Source of the DNA: Gammaproteobacteria bacterium | GTDB taxonomy: Bacteria; Pseudomonadota; Gammaproteobacteria; Enterobacterales; Alteromonadaceae | Assembly (NCBI GenBank): GCA_018222405.1 | Contig: JAAFAI010000006.1 | Coordinates: forward strand, 62,001 to 126,000 | Reading direction: 5' to 3' | DNA length: 64,000 nucleotides | Program-made: the position numbers and the translations under genes | Notes under the pieces: model-generated | What the model was told of the DNA's origin: nothing | Databases searched by the model: none | Seen by the model: only the letters and a program-made list of their open reading frames with translations | Shown: piece by piece, positions 8,560 to 17,451 of the stretch | How the letters are laid out: every line of letters starts with the position of its first letter | Numbering within the stretch: position 1 is the stretch's first letter

Positions 8560-8680
8560 CGTCATGCCGGAAGCGGTTTTAGCCGCTATCCGGTATCTCC
8601 TGAAAAGTTTTGCTCACTCAATAAGACGGCTTCAGGTAGTCAGCCTGCTCAGAAGTTCCGGGCTCGGAGGGCGGGATGAC
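8560..8680. repeat. REP/MITE-like element at the end of copy 2
   Basis: 121 bases from CGTCATGCCGG to GCGGGATGAC. The right-hand hairpin is degraded (TTCCGGGC against GGCGGGAT). Confidence 0.65.
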
Positions 8681-8707
8681 AGTAGTGATTAAGGCGGCAT
8701 AACGGGG

Positions 8708-9616
8708 TTATTTTTCGCCGTGAGGAAAATGCTCTGCCCAGTGCTGAGCGATCTGCTCTCTGGTACAACACCATACCTGTTCATGACTCTGCACATACTC
8801 AACAAAGCGCTTTAACGCAGCAAACCGTGCCGGGCGGCCGATAATACGGTTATGCAGACCAATGGATAACATCTTCGGTGCATCCTGCCCTTCTTCGTAC
8901 AACACATCGAACGCATCTTTAAGGTAAGTAAAAAATTGCTCACCGCTGTTAAAGCCCTGCGGCGTGGCAAAGCGCATGTCATTGGTATCCAGCGTATAGG
9001 GCACCATCAACAGTGGCTTACTGTAATGCATATCATAATAAGGTAAATCGTCGGCATAGGAGTCGGCGCAGTAAAGAATGTCGTCGCGCTCGGCAATCAG
9101 GGCCAGTGTATTCGGGCTCGTTCTACCAGTGTACCAGCCTGCCGGGGCTTTGCCCGTAAGCGCTTTATGGCGAATAACTGACTCTTCAATCTGGGCCCGT
9201 TCTTCGTTGATATCCATGTCCTGAAAGTGGATCCAGCGCAGTGCATGACTGGCGATTTCCCAGTCGGCATCAAGCATAGCTTTCACTGCTTCAGGATGAC
9301 GTTCAAGTGCCATGGTCACGCCAAATACAGTGACCGGAATTCCAGCCTGAGTAAAGAGGCGATGCAGACGCCAGAACCCGGCCCGGGAACCATATTCATA
9401 GATAGATTCCATGCTCAGGTGGCGGTCCGGATAGGGTTGCGCACCAATGATTTCGGACAGGAAAATCTCAGAGTGGCTGTCGCCGTGCAGCACACAGTTT
9501 TCACCGCCTTCTTCATAATTCACAACAAACTGTACCGCCACCCGGGCGTTGCCCGGCCACTCAGGATGCGGTGGATTTGCTCCGTAGCCAATTAAATCTC
9601 TTGGATAATCACTCAT
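8708..9616 (-). CDS. puuE: Allantoinase PuuE (polysaccharide-deacetylase type)
   Basis: 302-residue cytoplasmic hydrolase converting allantoin to allantoate. It opens with MSDYPRDLIGYGANPPHPEWP and carries VNYEEGGEN, YEYGSRAGFWR, EIASHALRWIHF and GWYTGRTSPNT, the typical PuuE pattern. This enzyme belongs to the carbohydrate esterase 4 / polysaccharide deacetylase fold and is a non-homologous replacement of the classical metal-dependent allantoinase. Its start overlaps the stop of the upstream TetR gene (ATGA), so the two are co-transcribed. It completes the urate-to-allantoate branch begun by the divergent operon. Confidence 0.92.
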   Translation of the reverse strand: MSDYPRDLIGYGANPPHPEWPGNARVAVQFVVNYEEGGENCVLHGDSHSEIFLSEIIGAQPYPDRHLSMESIYEYGSRAGFWRLHRLFTQAGIPVTVFGVTMALERHPEAVKAMLDADWEIASHALRWIHFQDMDINEERAQIEESVIRHKALTGKAPAGWYTGRTSPNTLALIAERDDILYCADSYADDLPYYDMHYSKPLLMVPYTLDTNDMRFATPQGFNSGEQFFTYLKDAFDVLYEEGQDAPKMLSIGLHNRIIGRPARFAALKRFVEYVQSHEQVWCCTREQIAQHWAEHFPHGEK

Positions 9617-10266
9617 TTCGCTGACTCCGCGTATTTTTCAGGCACGGTAAGACCACAGCCTGACAATATCAATTGCACCAGTTGCCGGGTAGCTTCATCA
9701 AAATCTGCCCGTTTCATGGTTTTGCCTCGCAAACTGGTAATTTGTGCCGAAAAATCGGCGTAATGCTGGGTGCAGGCCCAGATATGAAATAACAGATACA
9801 GCGGATCTACGGCTGTCATACGCCCCTGGGCTATCCAGCTGTTTAAAATAGCGACCCGCCCTTCCATCCAGGCTACGTGCTCATTGCTGAAAAACTTATT
9901 GAGATAAGGCGCGCCATTGAGCACTTCCATGGCGAAAATTTTAGACGCCTGAGGATGGGTCCGCGACATGGTCATTTTATCGGCAATATAATCAGCCAGC
10001 GACTCAGCCGGATCGTCGTCTTCGGTTACCTGATCGAAGCGTGAATTCCACAACGACATAATGTCCTGCAACATGGCCACATACAGGCCTTGCTTGGATT
10101 TAAAATAATACAGAATATTGGTTTTCGGTAACTCCGCCTCGTCAGCAATTTGCTGTACCGAAGTGCCCTTAAAACCGTAAGTTGCGAAAGCCTTTTCAGC
10201 CGCGGCCAGAATTTTCTGTTTATTCTTAGCCCCGATACTACCGTCCATTTTCGATTTACTCGCCAT
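9613..10266 (-). CDS. TetR-family regulator, RutR-like
   Basis: 217-residue repressor. An N-terminal TetR helix-turn-helix spans about residues 15-60 (KILAAAEKAFATYGFKGTSVQQIADEAELPKTNILYYF is typical of RutR/TetR_C_13 proteins; only the pattern is quoted). A C-terminal ligand-binding domain follows. AAGGAA precedes the ATG at 10266. Three palindromes matching the RutR consensus lie in the divergent region upstream, and two more lie at other purine genes. That makes this protein the natural binder of those boxes. E. coli RutR responds to uracil/thymine; here a purine or purine breakdown product is as likely (inference). Confidence 0.85.
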   Translation of the reverse strand: MASKSKMDGSIGAKNKQKILAAAEKAFATYGFKGTSVQQIADEAELPKTNILYYFKSKQGLYVAMLQDIMSLWNSRFDQVTEDDDPAESLADYIADKMTMSRTHPQASKIFAMEVLNGAPYLNKFFSNEHVAWMEGRVAILNSWIAQGRMTAVDPLYLLFHIWACTQHYADFSAQITSLRGKTMKRADFDEATRQLVQLILSGCGLTVPEKYAESAK

Positions 10267-10424
10267 TAATACTGCGTTCCTTGTTTTTCACTGAAATTGA
10301 CTGAGCACCTGAATGTCATCAGGCATTGCCCTGCCTGTGATAGCGGGCGGATGTCCATTCATGCTATATCTTGTCACTTTCTCGTTGCTTTGTCTCAGTA
10401 CTGAACCTGATTTACAGCAATTTC

Positions 10425-10440
10425 CTGACCACTTAGTCAT
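10425..10440. promoter_or_regulatory. RutR-type operator 1 in the tetR-xdhA region
   Basis: CTGACCACTTAGTCAT, close to TTGACCAnnTGGTCAA. Its centre lies 23 bases from the next box, about two helical turns. Confidence 0.6.
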
Positions 10441-10447
10441 TTTTTTG

Positions 10448-10463
10448 CAGACCAAGTGGTCAG
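10448..10463. promoter_or_regulatory. RutR-type operator 2 in the tetR-xdhA region
   Basis: CAGACCAAGTGGTCAG. The inner ten defined bases GACCA/TGGTC match perfectly. Confidence 0.65.
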
Positions 10464-10594
10464 TCCACGTAATTGTCGTCGCAGTATCCTGCGCTACACT
10501 TTACAGAGAGCAGGCAGAAGCCTGACAGGCGCCCTATCTGATAACGCCTGGTTCGCATGCCGGTTAGGCTGCAGCGCTATTTAAACACAAAAAA

Positions 10595-10610
10595 CTGACC
10601 ACTTGGTCTA
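10595..10610. promoter_or_regulatory. RutR-type operator 3, proximal to xdhA
   Basis: CTGACCACTTGGTCTA, with intact GACCA/TGGTC core, 68 bases before the xdhA start. Confidence 0.65.
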
Positions 10611-10628
10611 CTTTTTGAATAGTATTTC

Positions 10629-10645
10629 CGGTATGGTATGCGCTA
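10629..10645 (+). promoter_or_regulatory. Possible weak sigma-54 promoter of xdhA
   Basis: GG (10630-10631) and GC (10642-10643) are separated by exactly ten bases, but flanking bases match the consensus poorly (CGGTAT instead of TGGCAC). No clear sigma-70 pair is visible nearby. Tentative. Confidence 0.25.
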
Positions 10646-10677
10646 ATTAGCCCGCCATCTCAGGCCCGGAGCACAGG

Positions 10678-12120
10678 ATGATAAAATTTTTACTTAATAA
10701 TGAATTAGTTACGTTAGAAAATGATGCTGCAGAAGTGTCTGTACAGCAATACTTGCGTGACCAGAAAGCGCTGACAGGCAGCAAGGAAGGCTGTGCAGCG
10801 GGCGATTGTGGTGCATGCACGGTCGTTCTTGGTGAAATTGCACCTTCCCGAACCGGTATTTTTTACCGCAGTGTGAACAGTTGTATAACGCTGATGGCTG
10901 CGCTACACGGTAAACAGCTGATCACAGTGGAACACCTTAGTGACGGCAACTCCCTGCACCCGGTGCAGCAAGCTTTAGTAGAACACCATGGCAGTCAGTG
11001 TGGCTTTTGTACACCGGGTTTTGTGATGTCGATGTTTGCGCTTTACCATACTGACCAACCCGCCACGCGTGAAACCGTTAACACTGCGCTGTCCGGCAAC
11101 CTTTGCCGGTGTACCGGCTACCGGCCAATCATAGATGCGACGATAGATAGTTGCGCACATCGGGGCGCGGATAAGTTCACCGTACAGGAGAGCGAGGTCC
11201 TTAAACAGCTACAGGCCATCGCTGCTGAGACATCCACACCGGTGATAAACAAGGTCTATTTGCCTTCGAGCCGTGAAGCCATGGCAGCCTTGCTGCAAGA
11301 GCATCCGGATGCCCGTTTCGTTGCCGGTAGCACTGATTTGTCGCTTGAATATACTCAACAGTTAAAAACACTCCCACCCCTTATAAGCACCACCCGGGTT
11401 AAAGAGTGCCGCGACCTGAAAGTAGACGAACAGGCAGTGACGATTGGCGCAGCGTTACCGCTCAGCGACATCGCACCGGTGCTGCACGAGCATTTTCCTC
11501 AGTTACATGAACTGATTGACCGCTTTGCGTCCCTGCCAATCAGAAATCAGGCCACGCTTGGCGGTAACGTAGCCAATGCATCCCCCATTGGCGATATGCC
11601 TCCGGTACTGCTGGCCCTTGATGCCACCGTCATTATTGATAACGGCATTGATTACCGCGAAGTCCCGGCGGGTGAGTTTTTCACCGGCTATCGTCAGACT
11701 GTTTTAGCCGATAAAGAGTGGATCAGCGCTATTCGCTTTAACCACCTGGATGACCACACGCAATTAAAGGCCTATAAAGTCTCCAAACGCCACGAAGATG
11801 ATATTTCTGCGGTCTGTGCCGTGTTCACGGTAACACTGGAAAACGGTAGCGTTAGCGCTATCAGCTCAGGTTTTGGCGGCGTGGCCGCTACCCCGGTAAG
11901 CTGCGAAGCGCTGGAACAACGTTTGCTGGGTAAAACCTGGAGTGAACAAAGTACCCGCCAACTGGGCATGGAAATCCTGGCTGAGGCGTTTTCCCCGATT
12001 GATGATGTTCGGGCCAGCGCCAGCTACCGTAAACAAATTCTGGCCAATTTATGGCAGCGCTTCTGGTTTGAAACACAATCTGAACTATTAGCCACAACCC
12101 GGGTGACAGCTTATGCGTAA
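10678..12120 (+). CDS. xdhA: Xanthine dehydrogenase small subunit (FeS/FAD)
   Basis: 480-residue subunit. The plant-type [2Fe-2S] domain has cysteines CAAGDCGAC (Cys39, 44, 47). The second [2Fe-2S] domain has CGFCTPGF and CRCTGY. The FAD domain from about residue 180 includes AGSTDLSLE and GGNVANASPIGD. Electrons from hypoxanthine or xanthine oxidation pass through these centres to NAD+. Length is normal for two-subunit bacterial XDH. It is first in a compact seven-gene operon; GGAG lies 11 bases before the ATG. The gene overlaps xdhB by eight bases. Confidence 0.95.
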   Translation: MIKFLLNNELVTLENDAAEVSVQQYLRDQKALTGSKEGCAAGDCGACTVVLGEIAPSRTGIFYRSVNSCITLMAALHGKQLITVEHLSDGNSLHPVQQALVEHHGSQCGFCTPGFVMSMFALYHTDQPATRETVNTALSGNLCRCTGYRPIIDATIDSCAHRGADKFTVQESEVLKQLQAIAAETSTPVINKVYLPSSREAMAALLQEHPDARFVAGSTDLSLEYTQQLKTLPPLISTTRVKECRDLKVDEQAVTIGAALPLSDIAPVLHEHFPQLHELIDRFASLPIRNQATLGGNVANASPIGDMPPVLLALDATVIIDNGIDYREVPAGEFFTGYRQTVLADKEWISAIRFNHLDDHTQLKAYKVSKRHEDDISAVCAVFTVTLENGSVSAISSGFGGVAATPVSCEALEQRLLGKTWSEQSTRQLGMEILAEAFSPIDDVRASASYRKQILANLWQRFWFETQSELLATTRVTAYA

Positions 12121-14449
12121 ACTTGTTGATCAACCTTCACATAAGGCCGAACATTCACCGCTGCTGCGCTCTGAAAAGCATGAAAGTGCTATCCGACAAG
12201 TCTCAGGCAGCGCACGGTATGTCGACGATATCCCCGCGCCTGCATCGCTATGCTATGCCAGCGTTGGGGTCACCACTGTCGCCAGTGGTAGGCTGACCTC
12301 ACTGGATCTCAGCACTGTGAAACAATCTCCCGGGGTTATCGATGTCATTACCATCAGCGATATTCCCGGCCACACCGATATTGGCCCGGTGTTTGGTGGC
12401 GATCCCATTTTGCTCGATAGCGAAGTCAAATTTCATGGTCAGCCGGTCTTCGCGGTACTGGCAGAAACCCAGGAGCAGGCGCGGGTTGCCGCGTCAAAAG
12501 CTACCATGACCTTTGCCGAAGCAGAGGCAATTCTGACCACCGATGAAGCACTGGCCGCCGATGCCAAAGTGCGCCCTACCCATGAATTTGGCCGTGGTGA
12601 TGTCAGCAATACCCTGCAAACCGCCCCATTAACCGCTGCTGGTCATTTATCGGTAGGCGGTCAGGAACATATGTATCTGGAAGGTCAGGTTAGCCTGGCG
12701 ATCCCCGAAGAAGAAGATCGCATGAGCATTTTTACCTCCAGCCAGCATCCCAGTGAAGTGCAAAAGCTGGTGGCCGAAGTACTGGATGTAAAATTGCACC
12801 GGGTGGCGGTAGACATGCGCCGTATGGGTGGCGGTTTTGGTGGTAAAGAATCCCAGGCTGCCCAGTGGGCGTGTCTGGCTGCGGTGTTTGCACTGCGTAC
12901 CCGGCGCGCCGTAAAAATGCGTCTGCCGCGCATGATGGATATGCAGGTTACCGGCAAACGCCATCCTTTTGAAAATGACTATGAAATTGCCTTTAATGAA
13001 ACCGGCAAAATGCTTGGTGCCAAAGTCACCGTATCGGGCAACTGTGGTCATTCACCGGATTTATCTGACGCGATTGTCGACCGCGCCATGTTTCACGTCG
13101 ACAACGCCTATCAGTTAGGCGACACACACGTCACCGGCCACCGTCTTAAAACCAACATTGTGTCGCATACGGCATTTCGTGGCTTTGGCGGCCCTCAGGG
13201 GTTGATTATGGCCGAGTTGATGATGGACGTGGTAGCCCGTAAAACCGGTTTAGATCCGTTAAGCGTACGTAAGCTTAACCTGTATGGCGAAGAGAATGGT
13301 ACGGTTACCCCGTACGGCATGCCACTGGAGCAGGATATTCTGGCCGACCTCATTGGCAAGCTGGAAACCGACAGTAATTACTGGCAGCGCCGCGAAGAAA
13401 TAAAAGCCTTTAACACTGCCAGCCCGATTATCAAGAAAGGCCTGGCCCTGACACCGGTAAAATTTGGTATTTCATTTACTGCCAAACACCTAAATCAGGC
13501 CGGTGCACTGCTGCATATCTACACCGATGGCAGCATTCAGGTTAATCACGGTGGCACCGAAATGGGCCAGGGTCTGCACACTAAAATTGGTCAGATAGTG
13601 GCCCATGAATTTGGCGTAACACTGGATAATATCGAGGTAACTGCCACGCGCACCGATAAAGTCCCTAATACCTCGCCCACCGCGGCATCAAGTGGTACCG
13701 ACCTTAACGGTAAAGCGGCACAAAATGCCTGTATTACCATTAAAGAGCGTCTGGCCGCGTTCTTTGCCGAACAATTTAACGTACCGGCTGAAGATGTGAT
13801 CTTTGCGGCGGGTCAGGTAAGCGCCGGCGGTCATCACCTGCCCTTTACCCAGTTAATTCAGAATGCCTACATGGCGCGTATTTCGTTATCGGCTACCGGC
13901 TACTATCGCACGCCAAAAATATACTACGATCGCGAGACCGGCTCTGGCCGGCCGTTCTTTTACTTTGCCAACGGCGCCGCGGTTTCTGAAGTCAGTGTAG
14001 ATACCCTGACCGGTGAATATTCCCTGGACAAAGTGGATATCCTCCATGACGTAGGCACCAGCCTTAACCCCGCCATTGACCGCGGCCAGATTGAAGGCGG
14101 TTTTATTCAGGGCATGGGCTGGCTCACCACCGAAGATTTACGCTGGGATGACAGCGGCCGGCTGATCTCCAATAACATGGCCACCTATAAAATTCCGGCA
14201 ATTGGCGATACGCCTGCACACTTTAACGTAGCCCTGTTTGATCGACCCAACGCCGAAGACAGTATTTATCACTCCAAAGCCGTGGGCGAACCACCGTTTA
14301 TGCTGGCCATTTCCGTGTGGTGCGCCATTAAGGACGCCATAGCCAGTCTGGCCGATTATAAGGTGGATCCTGACCTGCCCGCCCCGGCCACACCAGAAAA
14401 AGTCCTGATGGCCATTAACGCTATACAGAATGACGGTGGAGAGCAGTAA
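12113..14449 (+). CDS. xdhB: Xanthine dehydrogenase large subunit (molybdenum cofactor)
   Basis: 778-residue catalytic subunit carrying the molybdopterin cofactor, which hydroxylates hypoxanthine to xanthine and xanthine to urate. Seen are GSARYVDDIPAP near the N terminus, GQEHMYLEGQ, RMGGGFGGKE, HTAFRGFGGPQG, HGGTEMGQGLHTK and, near the C terminus, the catalytic Glu in KAVGEPPFML. All are diagnostic of the xanthine dehydrogenase XdhB type. Length is normal. It begins inside the end of xdhA, indicating translational coupling. The mobA at 24 kb can support Mo cofactor for other enzymes, but XDH normally uses a sulfurated cofactor handled by XdhC. Confidence 0.96.
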   Translation: MRKLVDQPSHKAEHSPLLRSEKHESAIRQVSGSARYVDDIPAPASLCYASVGVTTVASGRLTSLDLSTVKQSPGVIDVITISDIPGHTDIGPVFGGDPILLDSEVKFHGQPVFAVLAETQEQARVAASKATMTFAEAEAILTTDEALAADAKVRPTHEFGRGDVSNTLQTAPLTAAGHLSVGGQEHMYLEGQVSLAIPEEEDRMSIFTSSQHPSEVQKLVAEVLDVKLHRVAVDMRRMGGGFGGKESQAAQWACLAAVFALRTRRAVKMRLPRMMDMQVTGKRHPFENDYEIAFNETGKMLGAKVTVSGNCGHSPDLSDAIVDRAMFHVDNAYQLGDTHVTGHRLKTNIVSHTAFRGFGGPQGLIMAELMMDVVARKTGLDPLSVRKLNLYGEENGTVTPYGMPLEQDILADLIGKLETDSNYWQRREEIKAFNTASPIIKKGLALTPVKFGISFTAKHLNQAGALLHIYTDGSIQVNHGGTEMGQGLHTKIGQIVAHEFGVTLDNIEVTATRTDKVPNTSPTAASSGTDLNGKAAQNACITIKERLAAFFAEQFNVPAEDVIFAAGQVSAGGHHLPFTQLIQNAYMARISLSATGYYRTPKIYYDRETGSGRPFFYFANGAAVSEVSVDTLTGEYSLDKVDILHDVGTSLNPAIDRGQIEGGFIQGMGWLTTEDLRWDDSGRLISNNMATYKIPAIGDTPAHFNVALFDRPNAEDSIYHSKAVGEPPFMLAISVWCAIKDAIASLADYKVDPDLPAPATPEKVLMAINAIQNDGGEQ

Positions 14450-14450
14450 T

Positions 14451-15314
14451 ATGCAAAACGAAAAATGGCAGGTACGACGCTGGTTCGAGGCTATTCACTA
14501 TTGCGAACAACACGCCGAGGGTTATGCGCTTATTACGGTATTAACCACGGCTGGCTCGACCCCCCGTGAGCAAGGCACCAAAATGGTCGTCACCGCCGAC
14601 CGCCAGTTCGACACCATTGGGGGTGGTCACCTGGAGTTTAAGGCCATCGAACTGGCGCGGCTGGCCCTGGCAGACAGTGTAAATAAGCGCCACAACAAAC
14701 AAGCGATCCACAGTTTTCCGTTGGCCAGTAAACTGGGACAGTGCTGTGGCGGCGCGGTAAAACTATTGATAGAAACCCACGTTAGTCATCGCCAGGTACT
14801 AGCGCTGTTTGGCGCGGGTCATGTGGCCCAGGCACTGGTGCCAATTCTTGCCCAGTTACCGCTGTCTGTGCGCTGGATTGATAATCGCGAATCACTTACC
14901 CCTTCTGAGCCCTTACCGGCTAATGTGGACTACCTGTGTGATGATGAGCCGGTTGGCGAGATCCCCTTGTTACCTGCTGGCAGCTGGGTGGTGATTATGA
15001 CTCACGATCATCAGTTGGATTTTGAGCTGGCAGAAAAAGCCCTCAGACACCCGGACTTACCTTATGTGGGTATGATTGGTTCTCAAACCAAAGCGAAACG
15101 GTTTGTCCACCGTTTAAAAAGTAAGGGCATTAGCGATGTGCAACTGGGCCGGTTTGTAACGCCTATCGGGCTTAGCGATATTCCCGGCAAACTGCCGGTG
15201 GAAGTGGCGGTATCGGTAAGCGCACAGATTATTCAGCGCTTGCACTCAGTGAACACCCCAGAAGCCCCTTGCACTGCCGACACGACTAAGGAAGCACTTC
15301 ATGACACTCAATGA
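14451..15314 (+). CDS. xdhC: XdhC, molybdenum cofactor insertase/sulfuration chaperone for XDH
   Basis: 287-residue accessory protein that binds sulfurated molybdenum cofactor and inserts it into XdhB. The N-terminal XdhC/CoxI motif includes TTAGSTPREQGTKM and GGGHLEFKAI. The Rossmann-like C-terminal half starts at LALFGAGHVAQAL and includes MTHDHQLDFELAEKAL and YVGMIGSQTKAKRF. The ATG at 14451 has GGAGAG about eight bases upstream and lies just after the xdhB stop. The upstream ATG at 14430 would overlap xdhB without a good ribosome site. Confidence 0.93.
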   Translation: MQNEKWQVRRWFEAIHYCEQHAEGYALITVLTTAGSTPREQGTKMVVTADRQFDTIGGGHLEFKAIELARLALADSVNKRHNKQAIHSFPLASKLGQCCGGAVKLLIETHVSHRQVLALFGAGHVAQALVPILAQLPLSVRWIDNRESLTPSEPLPANVDYLCDDEPVGEIPLLPAGSWVVIMTHDHQLDFELAEKALRHPDLPYVGMIGSQTKAKRFVHRLKSKGISDVQLGRFVTPIGLSDIPGKLPVEVAVSVSAQIIQRLHSVNTPEAPCTADTTKEALHDTQ

Positions 15315-15828
15315 GTTAAATCAACTGGACGATAATACCGCTTACGACTGGTTTGAAGCCAGCTGTGCGGCTGAGCGCTGGGTTAATGCCATGGTAACCG
15401 GGCGGCCGTATAAAAGCGCTGCCGATGTTTACAGCTACGCGGTAGAGGTGTGGGAATCACTCACTGAAAGCGATTATCGTCAGGCCTTTGAGGCACACCC
15501 GATGATTGGTGACGTAAACAGTCTCAGGGCCAAATTCGCCAACACCAAAGACACTGCAGCATCAGAGCAACAAGGTACGGCAGTGGCCAGTGAAGAAACA
15601 CTGCAGGCATTGCATACGCTGAATCACGAGTACCTTAATAAACATGGCTTTATCTTTATTATCTGTGCCACCGGGCTTAGCGCCGACACCATGTTAGAGG
15701 CGCTGCAGAAACGCCTGCCTAACGATACGGTCAGTGAGCTTGAAAACGCCGCTGCCGAACAAATTAAAATCACCCTGCTACGCCTGACCAAAGGGTTAAG
15801 CGCATCAACACAGGAAGCTTCATCATGA
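15301..15828 (+). CDS. uraD: OHCU decarboxylase
   Basis: 175 residues. It decarboxylates 2-oxo-4-hydroxy-4-carboxy-5-ureidoimidazoline to (S)-allantoin, the last step of uricolysis. The catalytic His66 is in EAHPMIGD, and the later EQ-G segment (SEQQGT) and NHEYLNKHGFIFIICATG are typical. It overlaps xdhC by 14 bases and follows AAGGAAG. It overlaps uraH through ATGA. Function is secure from motif and operon position. Confidence 0.93.
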   Translation: MTLNELNQLDDNTAYDWFEASCAAERWVNAMVTGRPYKSAADVYSYAVEVWESLTESDYRQAFEAHPMIGDVNSLRAKFANTKDTAASEQQGTAVASEETLQALHTLNHEYLNKHGFIFIICATGLSADTMLEALQKRLPNDTVSELENAAAEQIKITLLRLTKGLSASTQEASS

Positions 15829-16148
15829 TCAGTTTATCCAGCCATGTGCTAGATACCACTTCAGGTAAACCAGTTGCCGATATGCCGGTTACACTCACCG
15901 GCCCTGACGGCAGTCAGGTAACCGCCGTTACTAACAGCGATGGACGTTGTAAAGATTGGCCCGACATGACTTTCAGCGCCGGTGTTTATGCCATTCGTTT
16001 TGAGTGCAGGGATTATCTGATTGCCAATCATGGCCAGTCATTTTATCCCTTCGTCGATATCCATTTTGAGATGACCGAAGACGGCGGCCACTATCATGTG
16101 CCGCTGCTTATCTCACCGTTTGGTTATAGCAGTTACCGGGGTAGCTAG
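15825..16148 (+). CDS. uraH: 5-hydroxyisourate hydrolase (transthyretin-like)
   Basis: 107-residue homotetrameric hydrolase turning 5-hydroxyisourate into OHCU. It has the N-terminal SSHVLD with the active His, and the C-terminal tail YHVPLLISPFGYSSYRGS ending in the diagnostic YRGS. Length is normal (about 110). It has no signal peptide, so it acts in the cytoplasm. It starts within the uraD stop (ATGA) and its stop overlaps the GTG of guaD (TAGTG). Confidence 0.95.
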   Translation: MISLSSHVLDTTSGKPVADMPVTLTGPDGSQVTAVTNSDGRCKDWPDMTFSAGVYAIRFECRDYLIANHGQSFYPFVDIHFEMTEDGGHYHVPLLISPFGYSSYRGS

Positions 16149-17449
16149 TGGCAACAACACAACTCATTCGCGGAACGCTGTATCATTATCCGCATTCTAC
16201 AAGCCAGTACCAGAGCGATTTACAGAGCTTTAAAGATGGCGCGATGCTGATAAAAGACGGTAAGATTGCCGATCTTGGCGACTTTTCAGCGCTAAAAGCA
16301 AACTATGCCGATGTGGAGGTTATCGATTACTCAGGCCGGGTTATTATTCCGGGACTGATTGATACCCATCTGCATTTTCCGCAAACCGAAATTATTGCCA
16401 GTTACGGTGAACAGTTGCTGACCTGGCTGGACAACTTTACGTTTCCGGCGGAGCGTCAGTTTGAAGATGCCGACTTTGCCAACACTATGGCCGACGCCTT
16501 TCTAACCGAATGCCTGAAAAACGGCACCACAACCGGTTTGGTTTATTCAAGCGTGCATAAGGTCGCCACCGAGGCACTGTTTGAGGCAGCCAGCCAACGC
16601 AATATGCTCACCGTAGCCGGCAAAGTATGCATGGACAGGCACTGCCCGGATTGGTTACAGGACACGCCAGAATCAGCCCAACGCGACAGCGCCGACCTGA
16701 TTGACAGATACCATGGCAAGGGGCGCAATTACTACGCTCTTACTCCGCGCTTTGCACCCACCAGCAGTAGCGCACAAATGGCCGCTCTGGGCGAGCTGGC
16801 ACAGCAATACGAGGATGTGTTTATTCAGACCCATCTGTCGGAAAATCATGATGAAATCGCCTGGGTAAAAACTCTGTATCCAAAGTGTGAAGATTACCTT
16901 GCGGTGTATGAAAAATACCATATGGTGCGCCCCAGAGCCGTTTATGGCCACTGTATCCATCTGTCTGACAGTGAATGGCAGCGCATGGCCGCTAGCGGCG
17001 CCATTGCTGCATTCTGCCCGACATCTAACTTATTTTTAGGCAGCGGCTTATTTGAAATGCGCAAAGCCGAGCAATTCGGCGTACCGGTTACACTGGCTAC
17101 CGATGTAGGCGGCGGCACCAGCTTTAATCTGTTAAGAACCCTCGGCGAGGCGTACAAAATTTGCCAGCTACGCCATTACAGCCTGTCGGCATTACAAGGG
17201 TTTTATATGCTCACCCAGGGCGCCGCCGATAGTCTGGGACTCAGTGATCAAATTGGTAATCTGAATCCCGGCAGTGATGCCGACTTTGTTGTGCTTAACC
17301 CTCGCTTTGACACCCTTACTCAGCTAAGAATCGATGCCGACAGTACCTGCGAAGACACCCTTTTTGCCCTGACCATGCTCGGCGACGATCGCGCCACTGT
17401 GGCCACCTATGTGGCGGGTCAACCACAATATCAACAACAGGAGATCTAA
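16148..17449 (+). CDS. guaD: Guanine deaminase
   Basis: 433-residue zinc amidohydrolase converting guanine to xanthine. The metal-binding IDTHLHFPQTE (His74, His76), QTHLSENHDEIAWVK, YGHCIHLSDSEW, FCPTSNLFLGSGLF and ATDVGGGTSFN match GuaD. The GTG start at 16148 overlaps the uraH stop by one base and is forced by this arrangement and by protein length. It feeds guanine into the same XDH step as adenine-derived hypoxanthine. Confidence 0.95.
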   Translation: MATTQLIRGTLYHYPHSTSQYQSDLQSFKDGAMLIKDGKIADLGDFSALKANYADVEVIDYSGRVIIPGLIDTHLHFPQTEIIASYGEQLLTWLDNFTFPAERQFEDADFANTMADAFLTECLKNGTTTGLVYSSVHKVATEALFEAASQRNMLTVAGKVCMDRHCPDWLQDTPESAQRDSADLIDRYHGKGRNYYALTPRFAPTSSSAQMAALGELAQQYEDVFIQTHLSENHDEIAWVKTLYPKCEDYLAVYEKYHMVRPRAVYGHCIHLSDSEWQRMAASGAIAAFCPTSNLFLGSGLFEMRKAEQFGVPVTLATDVGGGTSFNLLRTLGEAYKICQLRHYSLSALQGFYMLTQGAADSLGLSDQIGNLNPGSDADFVVLNPRFDTLTQLRIDADSTCEDTLFALTMLGDDRATVATYVAGQPQYQQQEI

Positions 17450-17451
17450 CC

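Larger units (their letters stand above)
8179..8680. repeat. Tandem direct repeat, copy 2 (502 bp)
   Basis: Second unit of the duplication, nearly identical to 7665-8178 apart from about 12 missing bases and scattered substitutions. The high identity indicates a recent duplication, probably by recombination between flanking REP-like elements (inference). Confidence 0.9.
7276..8707. repeat. 1.4 kb non-coding repeat block between azgA and puuE
   Basis: No convincing gene lies here. The block contains five copies or fragments of a short structured REP/MITE-like element and two tandem copies of a roughly 500-base unit, listed separately. The short ORFs inside it have no protein-like conservation. 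Confidence 0.85.
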
